From positions 1-5,241 of the forward strand of contig CAJWOI010000222.1 of NCBI GenBank assembly GCA_913044255.1: DNA of 5,241 nucleotides. Direction: 5' to 3'. Of this stretch, positions 1-5,241 are shown piece after piece. The position numbers were made by a program, and so were the translations under genes. Under the pieces are notes generated by a model that saw only the letters and a list, made by a program, of their open reading frames with translations, was not told the DNA's origin and did not search any database. Each line of letters begins with the position of its first letter. Positions within the stretch are counted from its first letter, which is position 1. Origin of the DNA: an uncultured Alphaproteobacteria bacterium (GTDB lineage Bacteria; Pseudomonadota; Alphaproteobacteria; UBA7887).

Positions 1-254
1 CATTGCCGGTTTTTGGGGTGCCGGTAAAAAGCCACACTCTGAGTGGTCTCGATAGTTTGATGTCGATAGTTCAGATGCCAGCGGGAATACCGGTGGGGAC
101 GACCGCGATTGGTGTGGCAGGTGCAACAAATGCGGCTTTGCTAGCTGCATCTGTTATTGCGCTCTTTGACCCCGAGGTGGCCAAGGCACTAAAGAATTTT
201 CGATTGCAACAGACCAATGCTGTGGCTCAGCATCCTGTCTCGCCAACTTCCTAG
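1..254 (+). CDS. purE: PurE, N5-carboxyaminoimidazole ribonucleotide mutase (3' part only)
   Basis: This is the C-terminal part of PurE, the cytoplasmic mutase that converts N5-CAIR to CAIR in de novo purine synthesis, acting after PurK. The window begins inside the gene: the frame is open through base 1, so the apparent first codon TTG at 3 is an internal leucine and the true start lies upstream. The visible 84 codons, including the TAG stop, hold typical class I PurE sequence: the GVPV segment, then SGLDSLMSIVQMPAGIPVGT, then the GATNAALLAA helix, ending in a short variable tail. That is roughly half of a protein usually about 160 residues long. The purK start follows within 12 bp, so the two are almost certainly one operon and translationally close. 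The identification is secure; only the N-terminal part is unseen. Confidence 0.95.
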   Translation, partial: LPVFGVPVKSHTLSGLDSLMSIVQMPAGIPVGTTAIGVAGATNAALLAASVIALFDPEVAKALKNFRLQQTNAVAQHPVSPTS

Positions 255-266
255 AAGCGAGTATTG

Positions 267-1367
267 ATGCCAGAAGTATCTGTAAAGCCTCTGGAGCCTG
301 GGGCAGTAATTGGAATACTCGGTGGTGGTCAGTTGGGTCGCATGACTGGATTGGCTGCCGCGTGTCTCGGATACCGGGTTCATATTTATTGCCCGGATCC
401 CTTTGCTCCCGCCAAGCAGGTTAGCGATGTTTCTACGACGGCCTCGTACGATGATTTGGCGCGGTTGACTGAGTTTGCTCAGTCGGTGGATGTCGTGACA
501 TTTGAATTCGAAAACATTCCTAGTATTGCTGTTTCCACAATTTCTCCAATTACGCCTGTGCGACCAAACAGCCGTGCGCTTGAAATTTCGCAGGATCGTA
601 TTTTAGAGAAAAATTTTATTTCGTCACTTGGTATTGCGACTACTCCTTATTGGCCTGTGCGGGATGCTGTAGAATTGGAGAGAGTTCTCAACTCGCTCAA
701 TAGGTCGGGCGTACTAAAAAGCGCTCGTCTTGGCTATGACGGGAAAAACCAAACGCGTGTCAATTCGAGTGATCGGGCTTCTGTTGTTTGGGATGAAATG
801 GGAGGCAAAACAGGAATTGTCGAGGAATGGGTATCATTTGATCGTGAAATCTCGGTTATTGTCGCGCGCTCGGGCGATGGTATGACCCGAGTATACGATC
901 CGGTCCAAAATTGTCACCGATGTTATATATTGGAACATACGATTGCTCCTGCACGTATCGGCCGCGATGTGGCAGAAGCGGCGTGCGGAATTGCTCGTGA
1001 GATTGCCGACGCGCTCGATTTGGTCGGAATTCTTGCCGTGGAGATGTTTTTAAAGGATGACTCCAGCTTATTGGTCAATGAAATCGCACCCCGCCCACAC
1101 AACTCGGGCCACTGGACTATCGATGCGTGCGTGACGAGTCAGTTTGAGCAACTTGTAAGGGCAATTTGTGGTGTACCTCTTGGTGATACCACGCGCCATT
1201 CTGATGCCGAAATGCAGAATTTAATTGGTGACGCGGCTAATGACTGGTTGAAGTATCTGGAGGAACCGGGGGCAAGGTTGCATTTATATGGGAAATCTCA
1301 TATTCGACCTGGACGGAAAATGGGGCACGTGACCCGGCTGAAGCCACTGACTCCCAATGCGACGTAA
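267..1367 (+). CDS. purK: PurK, N5-carboxyaminoimidazole ribonucleotide synthase
   Basis: PurK is an ATP-grasp enzyme that carboxylates AIR with bicarbonate and ATP to give N5-CAIR, the substrate of PurE encoded just upstream. The protein is 366 residues from the ATG at 267, normal for the family. The N-terminal preATP-grasp domain opens with IGILGGGQLGRM (about residues 15-26) and has the VVTFEFENIP segment (77-85). The ATP-grasp part shows LGYDGK (155-160), the EEW-SFDREISV strand (187-197), and NEIAPRPHNSGHWTIDAC (271-288), the most diagnostic stretch. The C-terminal domain ends in LHLYGK...RPGRKMGHV. An in-frame TTG directly precedes the ATG at 264, so either codon could start; I prefer ATG, although the upstream GAAGCGAG is only a weak ribosome binding site. 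The usual CHRxGIL-type segment reads NCHRCYIL (215-222), which still fits. All key motifs are intact. Confidence 0.95.
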   Translation: MPEVSVKPLEPGAVIGILGGGQLGRMTGLAAACLGYRVHIYCPDPFAPAKQVSDVSTTASYDDLARLTEFAQSVDVVTFEFENIPSIAVSTISPITPVRPNSRALEISQDRILEKNFISSLGIATTPYWPVRDAVELERVLNSLNRSGVLKSARLGYDGKNQTRVNSSDRASVVWDEMGGKTGIVEEWVSFDREISVIVARSGDGMTRVYDPVQNCHRCYILEHTIAPARIGRDVAEAACGIAREIADALDLVGILAVEMFLKDDSSLLVNEIAPRPHNSGHWTIDACVTSQFEQLVRAICGVPLGDTTRHSDAEMQNLIGDAANDWLKYLEEPGARLHLYGKSHIRPGRKMGHVTRLKPLTPNAT

Positions 1368-1389
1368 TATAACGTTGGATAGCCCGAAC

Positions 1390-2040
1390 TCAGGTGCGCG
1401 GGGCATGCATCTGGAAGAACTTTGCGATTCTTGGCTCCAGACGTTTGAGCTTTTCTTCAATATTCACACGTATTTTTTGTAAGTTCATGACATCACCAAT
1501 TCTCTGATCGAGAAAGTGCCACGTCTCGGTTGACCCAGTGGAATAATCGTTCAACCAGAACAAGGTCGTTGAGCAATATATGCCGGCCAGAAGCGCTCGT
1601 TTGGTATAAAAGTTAAAATCTGTTGATTTATCATCTGCGGCTCGCCAGATGCTGTCTACTGTCTTGTGCAATGCAGATAGCGCCTCCGCCAAATACTGAG
1701 GCGTTGATTGCAGAGCGATCAGGCGGCGGATGGCCTCTCGGTGTTCGCTGTTCTGTTCAATTCGTAGTTTGATGGCAGTTTTTATTCGATCACGAATTGG
1801 CATCGCGCCGAGATTGTATTTCCTGAGACCTGCCAACATGGCCACATCCGCTTCCGATAAATATGTGGAGACCAGATCGTTAACACCTCTTGGAAAGGCA
1901 CGACGTGCCATCGTCTCCTCGTAGCCGGCATCAATCGTAGCTGATTGAAGAGCGCTTTCTGTCCACCCCTCCGAAGGCACTCGGGCGAGGAAAAACCGAA
2001 GAATACGTTTTCGTTGACATACAAGTCTTGGCGGAAGCAT
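1390..2040 (-). CDS. COQ9 family protein (ubiquinone biosynthesis accessory factor)
   Basis: This 216-residue protein belongs to the COQ9 family, all-helical TetR-like-fold proteins that bind lipid and, in mitochondria, present the quinone intermediate to the hydroxylase COQ7. A role in ubiquinone synthesis is inferred from the family. The N-terminal half has the conserved VPSEGWTESAL (about 21-31) and AFPRGVNDLV (48-57). The C-terminal COQ9 domain is very clear: TVDSIWRAADDKSTDFNFYTKRALLAGIY (127-155), FWLND (161-165) and TWHFLDQRIGDVM (173-185). The open frame extends upstream to an ATG at 2082, but that start would overlap def by 35 bp and has no ribosome binding site. The ATG at 2040 lies 7 bp after the def stop with GAAGAG shortly before it, so translational coupling to def is likely. 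It converges on purK with a 22 bp gap that shows no convincing terminator. In many alphaproteobacteria a COQ9 gene lies near rpsU, which fits here. Confidence 0.88.
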   Translation of the reverse strand: MLPPRLVCQRKRILRFFLARVPSEGWTESALQSATIDAGYEETMARRAFPRGVNDLVSTYLSEADVAMLAGLRKYNLGAMPIRDRIKTAIKLRIEQNSEHREAIRRLIALQSTPQYLAEALSALHKTVDSIWRAADDKSTDFNFYTKRALLAGIYCSTTLFWLNDYSTGSTETWHFLDQRIGDVMNLQKIRVNIEEKLKRLEPRIAKFFQMHAPRT

Positions 2041-2047
2041 TATCTCT

Positions 2048-2602
2048 TCAAGAGTCCTCGGATACTGAAAATGTTTCTGCATTGAAACGCATTTCTGATG
2101 TGTAATGCAGGCTGGTTAGGTTTGTCATTCGCATAGGGTAAAGAATTCCTTCTAGGTGATCGCATTCATGCTGTACTACCCGTGCGTGAAAGCCGTACGC
2201 TTCTCGGTCAATTAGAGCGCCTTTCTCGTCTAACCCTTGATAATGAATACGAGTGTGCCTAGGGACTGCACCGCGAAGTTCAGGTACCGATAGACAACCT
2301 TCCCATCCAACCTCGAGGTCCTCTGAGCAAGGCTGAATGACAGGATTAATTAAGACCTGTTCAACAGGTTCCTCTCTTTCCTCTGGATCTTGATGCAGGC
2401 GCGTTGCCGGAATTTGAAATATAACCAGTCGAAGCGGAACATGAACTTGGGGAGCTGCTAGGCCAACGCCACCGGCATCGGCCATGGTTTCCCGCATGTC
2501 ACTGATGAGTTTTTGAACTTCGCTCGTTGTGGGGTCAGCCACGTCTTCCGCTCGCCCCTTGAGGACCGGATGTCCCATACGAGCTATTTTTAGTATCGCC
2601 AT
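2048..2602 (-). CDS. def: Peptide deformylase
   Basis: Peptide deformylase is a cytoplasmic metalloenzyme, usually Fe2+, that removes the formyl group from the N-terminal methionine of nascent proteins. From the ATG at 2602 it is 184 residues. All three signature motifs are intact: motif I GVGLAAPQ (45-52), motif II EGCLS (101-105) supplying metal ligand Cys103, and motif III HECDH (145-149) supplying His145, His149 and catalytic Glu146. An acidic insertion (about 66-82, with DPEEREEP) precedes the central strands, as in a proteobacterial subgroup of secondary deformylases. The frame is open back to a GTG at 2644, but family members begin M-A-I-L-K-I-A-R-M-G, so the internal ATG is preferred. 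No Shine-Dalgarno sequence precedes either candidate. The gene is not beside fmt, its usual partner, so this may be an additional deformylase; COQ9 follows on the same strand. Confidence 0.93.
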   Translation of the reverse strand: MAILKIARMGHPVLKGRAEDVADPTTSEVQKLISDMRETMADAGGVGLAAPQVHVPLRLVIFQIPATRLHQDPEEREEPVEQVLINPVIQPCSEDLEVGWEGCLSVPELRGAVPRHTRIHYQGLDEKGALIDREAYGFHARVVQHECDHLEGILYPMRMTNLTSLHYTSEMRFNAETFSVSEDS

Positions 2603-2608
2603 AAGAGT

Positions 2609-2637
2609 AATATGACGGGGTTTAATGTACGGGTAAA
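2609..2637 (-). promoter_or_regulatory. Candidate sigma70-type promoter of def, possibly leaderless
   Basis: Reading the - strand, TTTACC (2637 to 2632) and CATATT (2614 to 2609) resemble -35 and -10 hexamers, each matching consensus at four of six positions, with exactly 17 bases between them. The ATG of def at 2602 begins only six bases after the -10 box, so initiation at the usual distance would place the transcript's first base at or next to the start codon. This agrees with the absence of a ribosome binding site. The match is modest and could be chance. Confidence 0.3.
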
Positions 2638-2681
2638 GAACCACGTGCAGTGGATTAGTCTAGGTTGCGGAGTTGGAAACA

Positions 2682-2981
2682 ATGATAATGGTAGTATTTG
2701 AATTTACGGTCAGGCAAGGAAAACAAGAGGCATATTTTAAATTTGCCAAAAAGTTGCAACCCGAGGTGGAAAAAATTGATGGCTTTCTCGGAGTTGAGAG
2801 GTTCCAAAGTTGTGTTGATGAAAACAAATTCGTCTCAGTATCACGTTGGCGCGACGAGGCGGGGGTCACCTTTTGGAGAGACCAATCTGATCACAAGAAT
2901 GCTCAAAAAATAGGTAAAAATGAAATTTTTGAGTCCTTCAATGTACGTGTAGTCAATGTCATACGTGAAATTACGTCATAA
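2682..2981 (+). CDS. Antibiotic biosynthesis monooxygenase (ABM) fold small protein
   Basis: This 99-residue cytoplasmic protein looks like a single ABM-domain (dimeric alpha/beta barrel) protein of unknown substrate. The fold is suggested by an N-terminal strand MVVFEFTVRQGKQEAYF (about 3-19), a helix rich in charged residues, the motif KIDGFLGVERFQS (31-43), then VSVSRWRDEAGVTFWRDQSDHKNAQ (51-75), and a closing strand FNVRVVNVIRE. The IDGF-ERF and S-WRD-A---WR patterns are typical of uncharacterised family members; known relatives range from quinol oxygenases to heme-degrading enzymes, so no reaction is assigned. The frame is open from a TTG at 2673, but GGAG at 2669-2672 lies 9 bases before the ATG at 2682, which is the chosen start; an ATG at 2688 is also possible. 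It is transcribed divergently from def, and rpsU follows on the same strand after about 117 bp. Confidence 0.8.
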   Translation: MIMVVFEFTVRQGKQEAYFKFAKKLQPEVEKIDGFLGVERFQSCVDENKFVSVSRWRDEAGVTFWRDQSDHKNAQKIGKNEIFESFNVRVVNVIREITS

Positions 2982-2990
2982 AGGACATAT

Positions 2991-2996
2991 TATAAT
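2991..2996 (+). promoter_or_regulatory. Candidate -10 box of the rpsU promoter
   Basis: A perfect TATAAT hexamer sits 10 bases after the stop of the ABM gene in a local AT-rich patch. No good -35 hexamer lies 16 to 18 bases upstream, so this is a partial promoter match. If used, the transcript would begin near 3003 and give rpsU a leader of roughly 95 bases. Confidence 0.35.
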
Positions 2997-3036
2997 TAAT
3001 TGAGAATTCCTAGGTGAAGAGCAATTCACTTCACAG

Positions 3037-3066
3037 GGCGGGCAGTATGTGGTATCAGGCCCAGCC
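3037..3066 (+). other. GC-rich stem-loop in the rpsU leader
   Basis: GGC (3037-3039) and GGGC (3040-3043) can pair with GCC (3064-3066) and GCCC (3059-3062), giving a seven-pair stem with a single bulged A at 3063 and a 15-base loop. It is followed by GGTTGTGCG rather than a T-run, so it does not look like a terminator. It ends 17 bases before the rpsU Shine-Dalgarno sequence and could influence translation or message stability; this is inference from pairing alone. Confidence 0.3.
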
Positions 3067-3083
3067 GGTTGTGCGACAGAAAT

Positions 3084-3088
3084 AGGAG
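3084..3088 (+). promoter_or_regulatory. Ribosome binding site of rpsU that fixes the TTG start
   Basis: AGGAG lies 10 bases before the TTG at 3099. It falls inside the upstream extension of the frame that begins at 3069, which argues against that earlier TTG and supports TTG 3099 as the real start. Confidence 0.7.
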
Positions 3089-3098
3089 AACATCTGAT

Positions 3099-3299
3099 TT
3101 GCAAGTTCTAGTACGTGATAACAATGTTGACCAAGCCCTACGTGCGTTGAAGAAAAAGATGCAGCGCGAGGGAATATTCCGTGAGATGAAAATGCGGCGT
3201 TCTTTTGAAAAACCGTCGGAAAAAAGAGCTAGAGAAAAGGCTGAAGCTATTCGTCGTGCAAGAAAATTAGCTCGCAAAAAGGCCATGCGAGAAGAATGA
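3099..3299 (+). CDS. rpsU: 30S ribosomal protein S21
   Basis: S21 is a small basic protein of the 30S subunit platform, located near the 3' end of 16S rRNA and helping initiation through the anti-Shine-Dalgarno region. The 66-residue product begins MQVLVRDNNVDQALRALKK, continues through KMQREGIFREMKMRR, and ends in the arginine- and lysine-rich helix EKPSEKRAREKAEAIRRARK followed by LARKK, all matching the alphaproteobacterial form almost word for word. No ATG is available at the family N-terminus; the start is TTG at 3099, read as Met, placed by the family alignment and by AGGAG upstream. An earlier in-frame TTG at 3069 would add ten residues absent from the family and would swallow the ribosome binding site. 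It is probably expressed from its own promoter in the gap after the ABM gene. Confidence 0.93.
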   Translation: MQVLVRDNNVDQALRALKKKMQREGIFREMKMRRSFEKPSEKRAREKAEAIRRARKLARKKAMREE

Positions 3300-3366
3300 T
3301 AATTTAGCTTTACCAAGTAATTTTTAATCTTTTTTTGAATGGATTAAGTAGAGAAGTTGCGATGGC

Positions 3367-3390
3367 CCTTCCGGAGGAAGGATTCTCCGG
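3367..3390. terminator. Weak candidate terminator hairpin between rpsU and the amidase gene
   Basis: The 124 bp convergent spacer (3300-3423) contains CCGGAG (3371-3376) and CTCCGG (3385-3390), a perfect six-pair stem with an eight-base loop. CCTTCC (3367-3372) can alternatively pair with GGAAGG (3376-3381). On the + strand only a short TTTT follows, 8 bases after the stem, and on the - strand there is no T-run, so this is not a canonical intrinsic terminator. A run of seven T at 3330-3336 has no GC-rich stem before it. The rest of the spacer shows nothing recognisable. Confidence 0.25.
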
Positions 3391-3423
3391 TGGTTCACTT
3401 TTCCCAATGTCATGGTTCGAATT

Positions 3424-4821
3424 TCAAGCGATTGTGGGCATAACGAACGGCTGTGTTTCTTCGTAGGCTTTACATGCCTGGAGTAGCTGATGTTCGTTAA
3501 ATCGCGAAGCAATTATTTGAAGACATACTGGTAAGCCGTCGCTGGCTAGCCCACACGGCACTGTTGCGGCAGGGTGTTGGGTGAGGTTAAAGGGGTATGT
3601 AAAAGGGGACCATTCCCACCATCTGGTCATGCCGCTTCCAGGTGGCACCTCGTTTCCGGCTTCAAAGGCGGTGAGAGGTAGTTGGGGGGTTATGAGCAGA
3701 TCGTAGTCCTCTAGGAAAAGATTTATTTTGACGGCTAGTTGTTCCCGGGCTTTTTCCGCGTTACGCACTGTCAACGAGGTGCACTTGCGTCCTTGTTCGG
3801 CAAGAGCAAGAATTGGTTGATCCATCAGATCGTGCTTCTGCTTTGGGATTCCGTCAATCAAGACAGCAAGGCCGACTGACCACAAGGTGATCATCGCCTC
3901 AATTGGATCTTCTATACTGGGGTCCACCTCCACAACCTCGGCACCAAGCTCCGCAAACCGACGTACCGATTGTTCGACCATGCTACTGACATGTTCATCA
4001 ACTGTCGCATACCCTAGAGTCGGACTATAAGCGATACGTAGGCCGGAGATATCCTGTTGAAGATTTTCGTGGTAATTAATCATCCGATAAGGTCCAGAAA
4101 ACCAATCGCGCGGGTCTGGTTCGCTGATCACGGTCAACATAAGAGCAGCATCTGTTACCGTGCGGGTCATCGGGCCATGGTGGGAAAGATTTCCCATGGC
4201 TGATTGAGGATACGCGGGCACCACTCCGAACGTTGGTTTGATGCCAAAAATCCCACAAAACCCGGCTGGCATGCGAATTGAGCCGCCGCCATCCGACCCG
4301 ATATTCAGCGTACCCATACCAAGTGCGGTGGCTACCGCGGCACCACCTGAACTACCTCCAGGAGTACGGGCAGGGTTCCATGGATTGCGAGTAGTCCCCG
4401 TAAGCGGACTATCTGTAACACCTTTCCAACCAAACTCAGGAGTCGTGGTCTTTCCCACGAATACTGCACCATGGTCCCGCATGCGGGCAACGATTGGTGC
4501 ATCTTGGTTCCAATCTTGATCAGGATTGACTGTCTTTGAACCTCGCAGGGTTGGCCAACCTTTGGATAACATTAAATCCTTAATGGTAGTCGGTATGCCG
4601 TCGACTAATCCCGCTGTTTGTCCCTTGGACCAGCGATTTTCCGATTCACGGGCGGCATGGAGCGTGTGCTCTGGATCAACCACGCAAAAAGCATTGTAGG
4701 TTGATTGCAATGTGTCTATGCGTTTCAGGACGGACTGCGCTGCCTCTACCGGAGAGGCTTTTTTGGCCCGGTAGAGAGCGATCAAGTTTGTCGCTGAGAG
4801 CTCGTATAGTTCGCCTGCCAT
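3424..4821 (-). CDS. Amidase signature family hydrolase (substrate unknown)
   Basis: This 465-residue enzyme belongs to the amidase signature family, which hydrolyses C-N amide bonds with a Ser-cisSer-Lys triad. The catalytic residues are visible: Lys81 in GIPTTIKDL, cis-Ser157 in the PGGSSGG loop (154-160), and nucleophile Ser181 in GSDGGGSIRMPAGFCG (175-190), followed by IFGIKPT (191-197). The 24-residue spacing of the two serines is the family norm. The common GSDTGGS reads GSDGGGS, a tolerated variant. HHGPMTRTV (214-222) and the C-terminal FNLTQHPAATVPCG complete the fold. It lacks a signal peptide, so it is probably cytoplasmic. It resembles broad amidases rather than GatA: no gatB or gatC is near, and the substrate cannot be named. 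The ATG at 4821 gives the expected N-terminus (MAGELYELSATNLIALYRAK); upstream only AAGAGA at a long spacing resembles a ribosome binding site. It lies 18 bp after pntB on the same strand, so co-transcription is likely. Confidence 0.93.
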   Translation of the reverse strand: MAGELYELSATNLIALYRAKKASPVEAAQSVLKRIDTLQSTYNAFCVVDPEHTLHAARESENRWSKGQTAGLVDGIPTTIKDLMLSKGWPTLRGSKTVNPDQDWNQDAPIVARMRDHGAVFVGKTTTPEFGWKGVTDSPLTGTTRNPWNPARTPGGSSGGAAVATALGMGTLNIGSDGGGSIRMPAGFCGIFGIKPTFGVVPAYPQSAMGNLSHHGPMTRTVTDAALMLTVISEPDPRDWFSGPYRMINYHENLQQDISGLRIAYSPTLGYATVDEHVSSMVEQSVRRFAELGAEVVEVDPSIEDPIEAMITLWSVGLAVLIDGIPKQKHDLMDQPILALAEQGRKCTSLTVRNAEKAREQLAVKINLFLEDYDLLITPQLPLTAFEAGNEVPPGSGMTRWWEWSPFTYPFNLTQHPAATVPCGLASDGLPVCLQIIASRFNEHQLLQACKAYEETQPFVMPTIA

Positions 4822-4839
4822 AGTTTTTATATCTCTTGA

Positions 4840-5241
4840 TTACAGGACTTTGATAATGTCCCCTACCATTTTCTTGGCATCGCCAAACAACATCATCGTC
4901 TTATCGCCGTAAAAAACCTCGTTATCAATTCCAGCATAACCCGGTGATAGAGAGCGTTTCACAAATAATACAGTATCGGACTTCTCAACATCCAGAATCG
5001 GCATCCCAGCGATGGGGCTCGAAGGATCTTTTTTGGCTGCTGGATTGGTTACATCATTTGCCCCGATTACAAACGCGACGTCGCACCCAGCAAAATCGTT
5101 ATTGATTTCCTCAAGCTCGAAGACTTCATCATATGGCACGTCTGCTTCCGCCAAAAGGACGTTCATGTGTCCAGGCATGCGTCCAGCGACTGGATGAATA
5201 GCGTACCGTACATCTACCCCTTGCTGCTTGAGAATATTTGC
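4840..5241 (-). CDS. pntB: PntB, NAD(P) transhydrogenase beta subunit (C-terminal part only)
   Basis: These 133 codons plus TAA stop are the C-terminal, cytosolic NADP(H)-binding domain III of the proton-translocating transhydrogenase, an inner-membrane complex that uses the proton gradient to make NADPH from NADH. The frame is open to the window edge; the ATG at 5178 is an internal methionine, since the family sequence continues upstream as VDVRYAIHPVAGR. Diagnostic segments are RYAIHPVAGRMPGHMNVLLAEA, GANDVTNPAA with the conserved Asp, the VKRS-(x)3-GYAG nucleotide-binding lid, and the terminal MMLFGDAKK. The membrane domain and the glycine-rich nucleotide loop lie outside the window. pntA genes are expected further upstream, beyond the right edge. 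Confidence 0.96.
   Translation of the reverse strand, partial: ANILKQQGVDVRYAIHPVAGRMPGHMNVLLAEADVPYDEVFELEEINNDFAGCDVAFVIGANDVTNPAAKKDPSSPIAGMPILDVEKSDTVLFVKRSLSPGYAGIDNEVFYGDKTMMLFGDAKKMVGDIIKVL

Noticed and set aside
189..383. 64-residue - strand open frame across the purE-purK junction
   Set aside because: It lies opposite two well-supported genes and the translation resembles no family I recognise; it is a shadow.
1368..1404. Possible terminator between purK and the COQ9 gene (GCCC at 1382-1385 with GGGC at 1401-1404)
   Set aside because: The stem has only four pairs and no T-run follows on either strand.
1782..2024. 80-residue - strand open frame inside the COQ9 gene
   Set aside because: It is in another frame of a strongly conserved gene and shows no recognisable domain.
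2603..2644. N-terminal extension of def from a GTG at 2644
   Set aside because: The 14 extra residues are not part of the family N-terminus, no ribosome binding site precedes the GTG, and the stretch holds a promoter-like sequence.
3026..3316. 96-residue - strand open frame opposite rpsU
   Set aside because: It is entirely antisense to the S21 gene and its composition is the complement of basic codons; no family is recognised.
3321..3337. T-rich stretch after rpsU as an intrinsic terminator
   Set aside because: No GC-rich inverted repeat precedes the run of T on the + strand.
4238..4519. 93-residue proline-rich + strand open frame
   Set aside because: It is antisense to the glycine-rich catalytic region of the amidase, which explains the proline bias.
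3424..4821. Amidase as GatA of the glutamyl-tRNA amidotransferase
   Set aside because: No gatB or gatC lies nearby and the flanking sequences match general amidases better; the signature motifs alone do not separate the two.

Overview
The window looks like ordinary chromosomal DNA from a free-living alphaproteobacterium of moderate GC content. The main clues are a COQ9-family protein (a family found in mitochondria and alphaproteobacteria), an S21 protein with the typical alphaproteobacterial sequence, and a proton-translocating transhydrogenase beta subunit. A marine or Rhodospirillales-like lineage would fit, but that is inference; the sequence does not fix the order. Both ends cut through genes.

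Layout. On the + strand at the left are the 3' part of purE and a complete purK, which together carry out the two-step bacterial conversion of AIR to CAIR in purine synthesis. Facing them on the - strand is a two-gene unit, def (peptide deformylase, 2602 to 2048) followed 7 bp later by a COQ9-family gene (2040 to 1390). A 79 bp divergent region separates def from a small + strand gene of the antibiotic-biosynthesis-monooxygenase (ABM) fold. After it comes rpsU (ribosomal protein S21) on the + strand, which starts with TTG behind a clear Shine-Dalgarno sequence. A 124 bp convergent spacer leads to a - strand unit: the 3' end of pntB, then 18 bp later an amidase-signature hydrolase.

The genes serve separate housekeeping roles: purine synthesis, N-terminal protein maturation, ubiquinone synthesis, translation, and NADPH supply. 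Only purE-purK is an obvious pathway pair. def-COQ9 and pntB-amidase are probably co-transcribed, judging by spacing alone. Start sites were chosen by family N-termini and upstream sequence. For five of the genes this start lies inside the longest open frame: purK 267, COQ9 2040, def 2602, ABM 2682, rpsU 3099.

I found no RNA genes, mobile elements, CRISPR arrays, integration sites or repeats, and no evidence of a new biological system. The points most worth a second look are small: a possible leaderless promoter for def, a structured leader and TTG start on rpsU, a deformylase paired with COQ9 rather than fmt, and an unassigned amidase behind the transhydrogenase genes.
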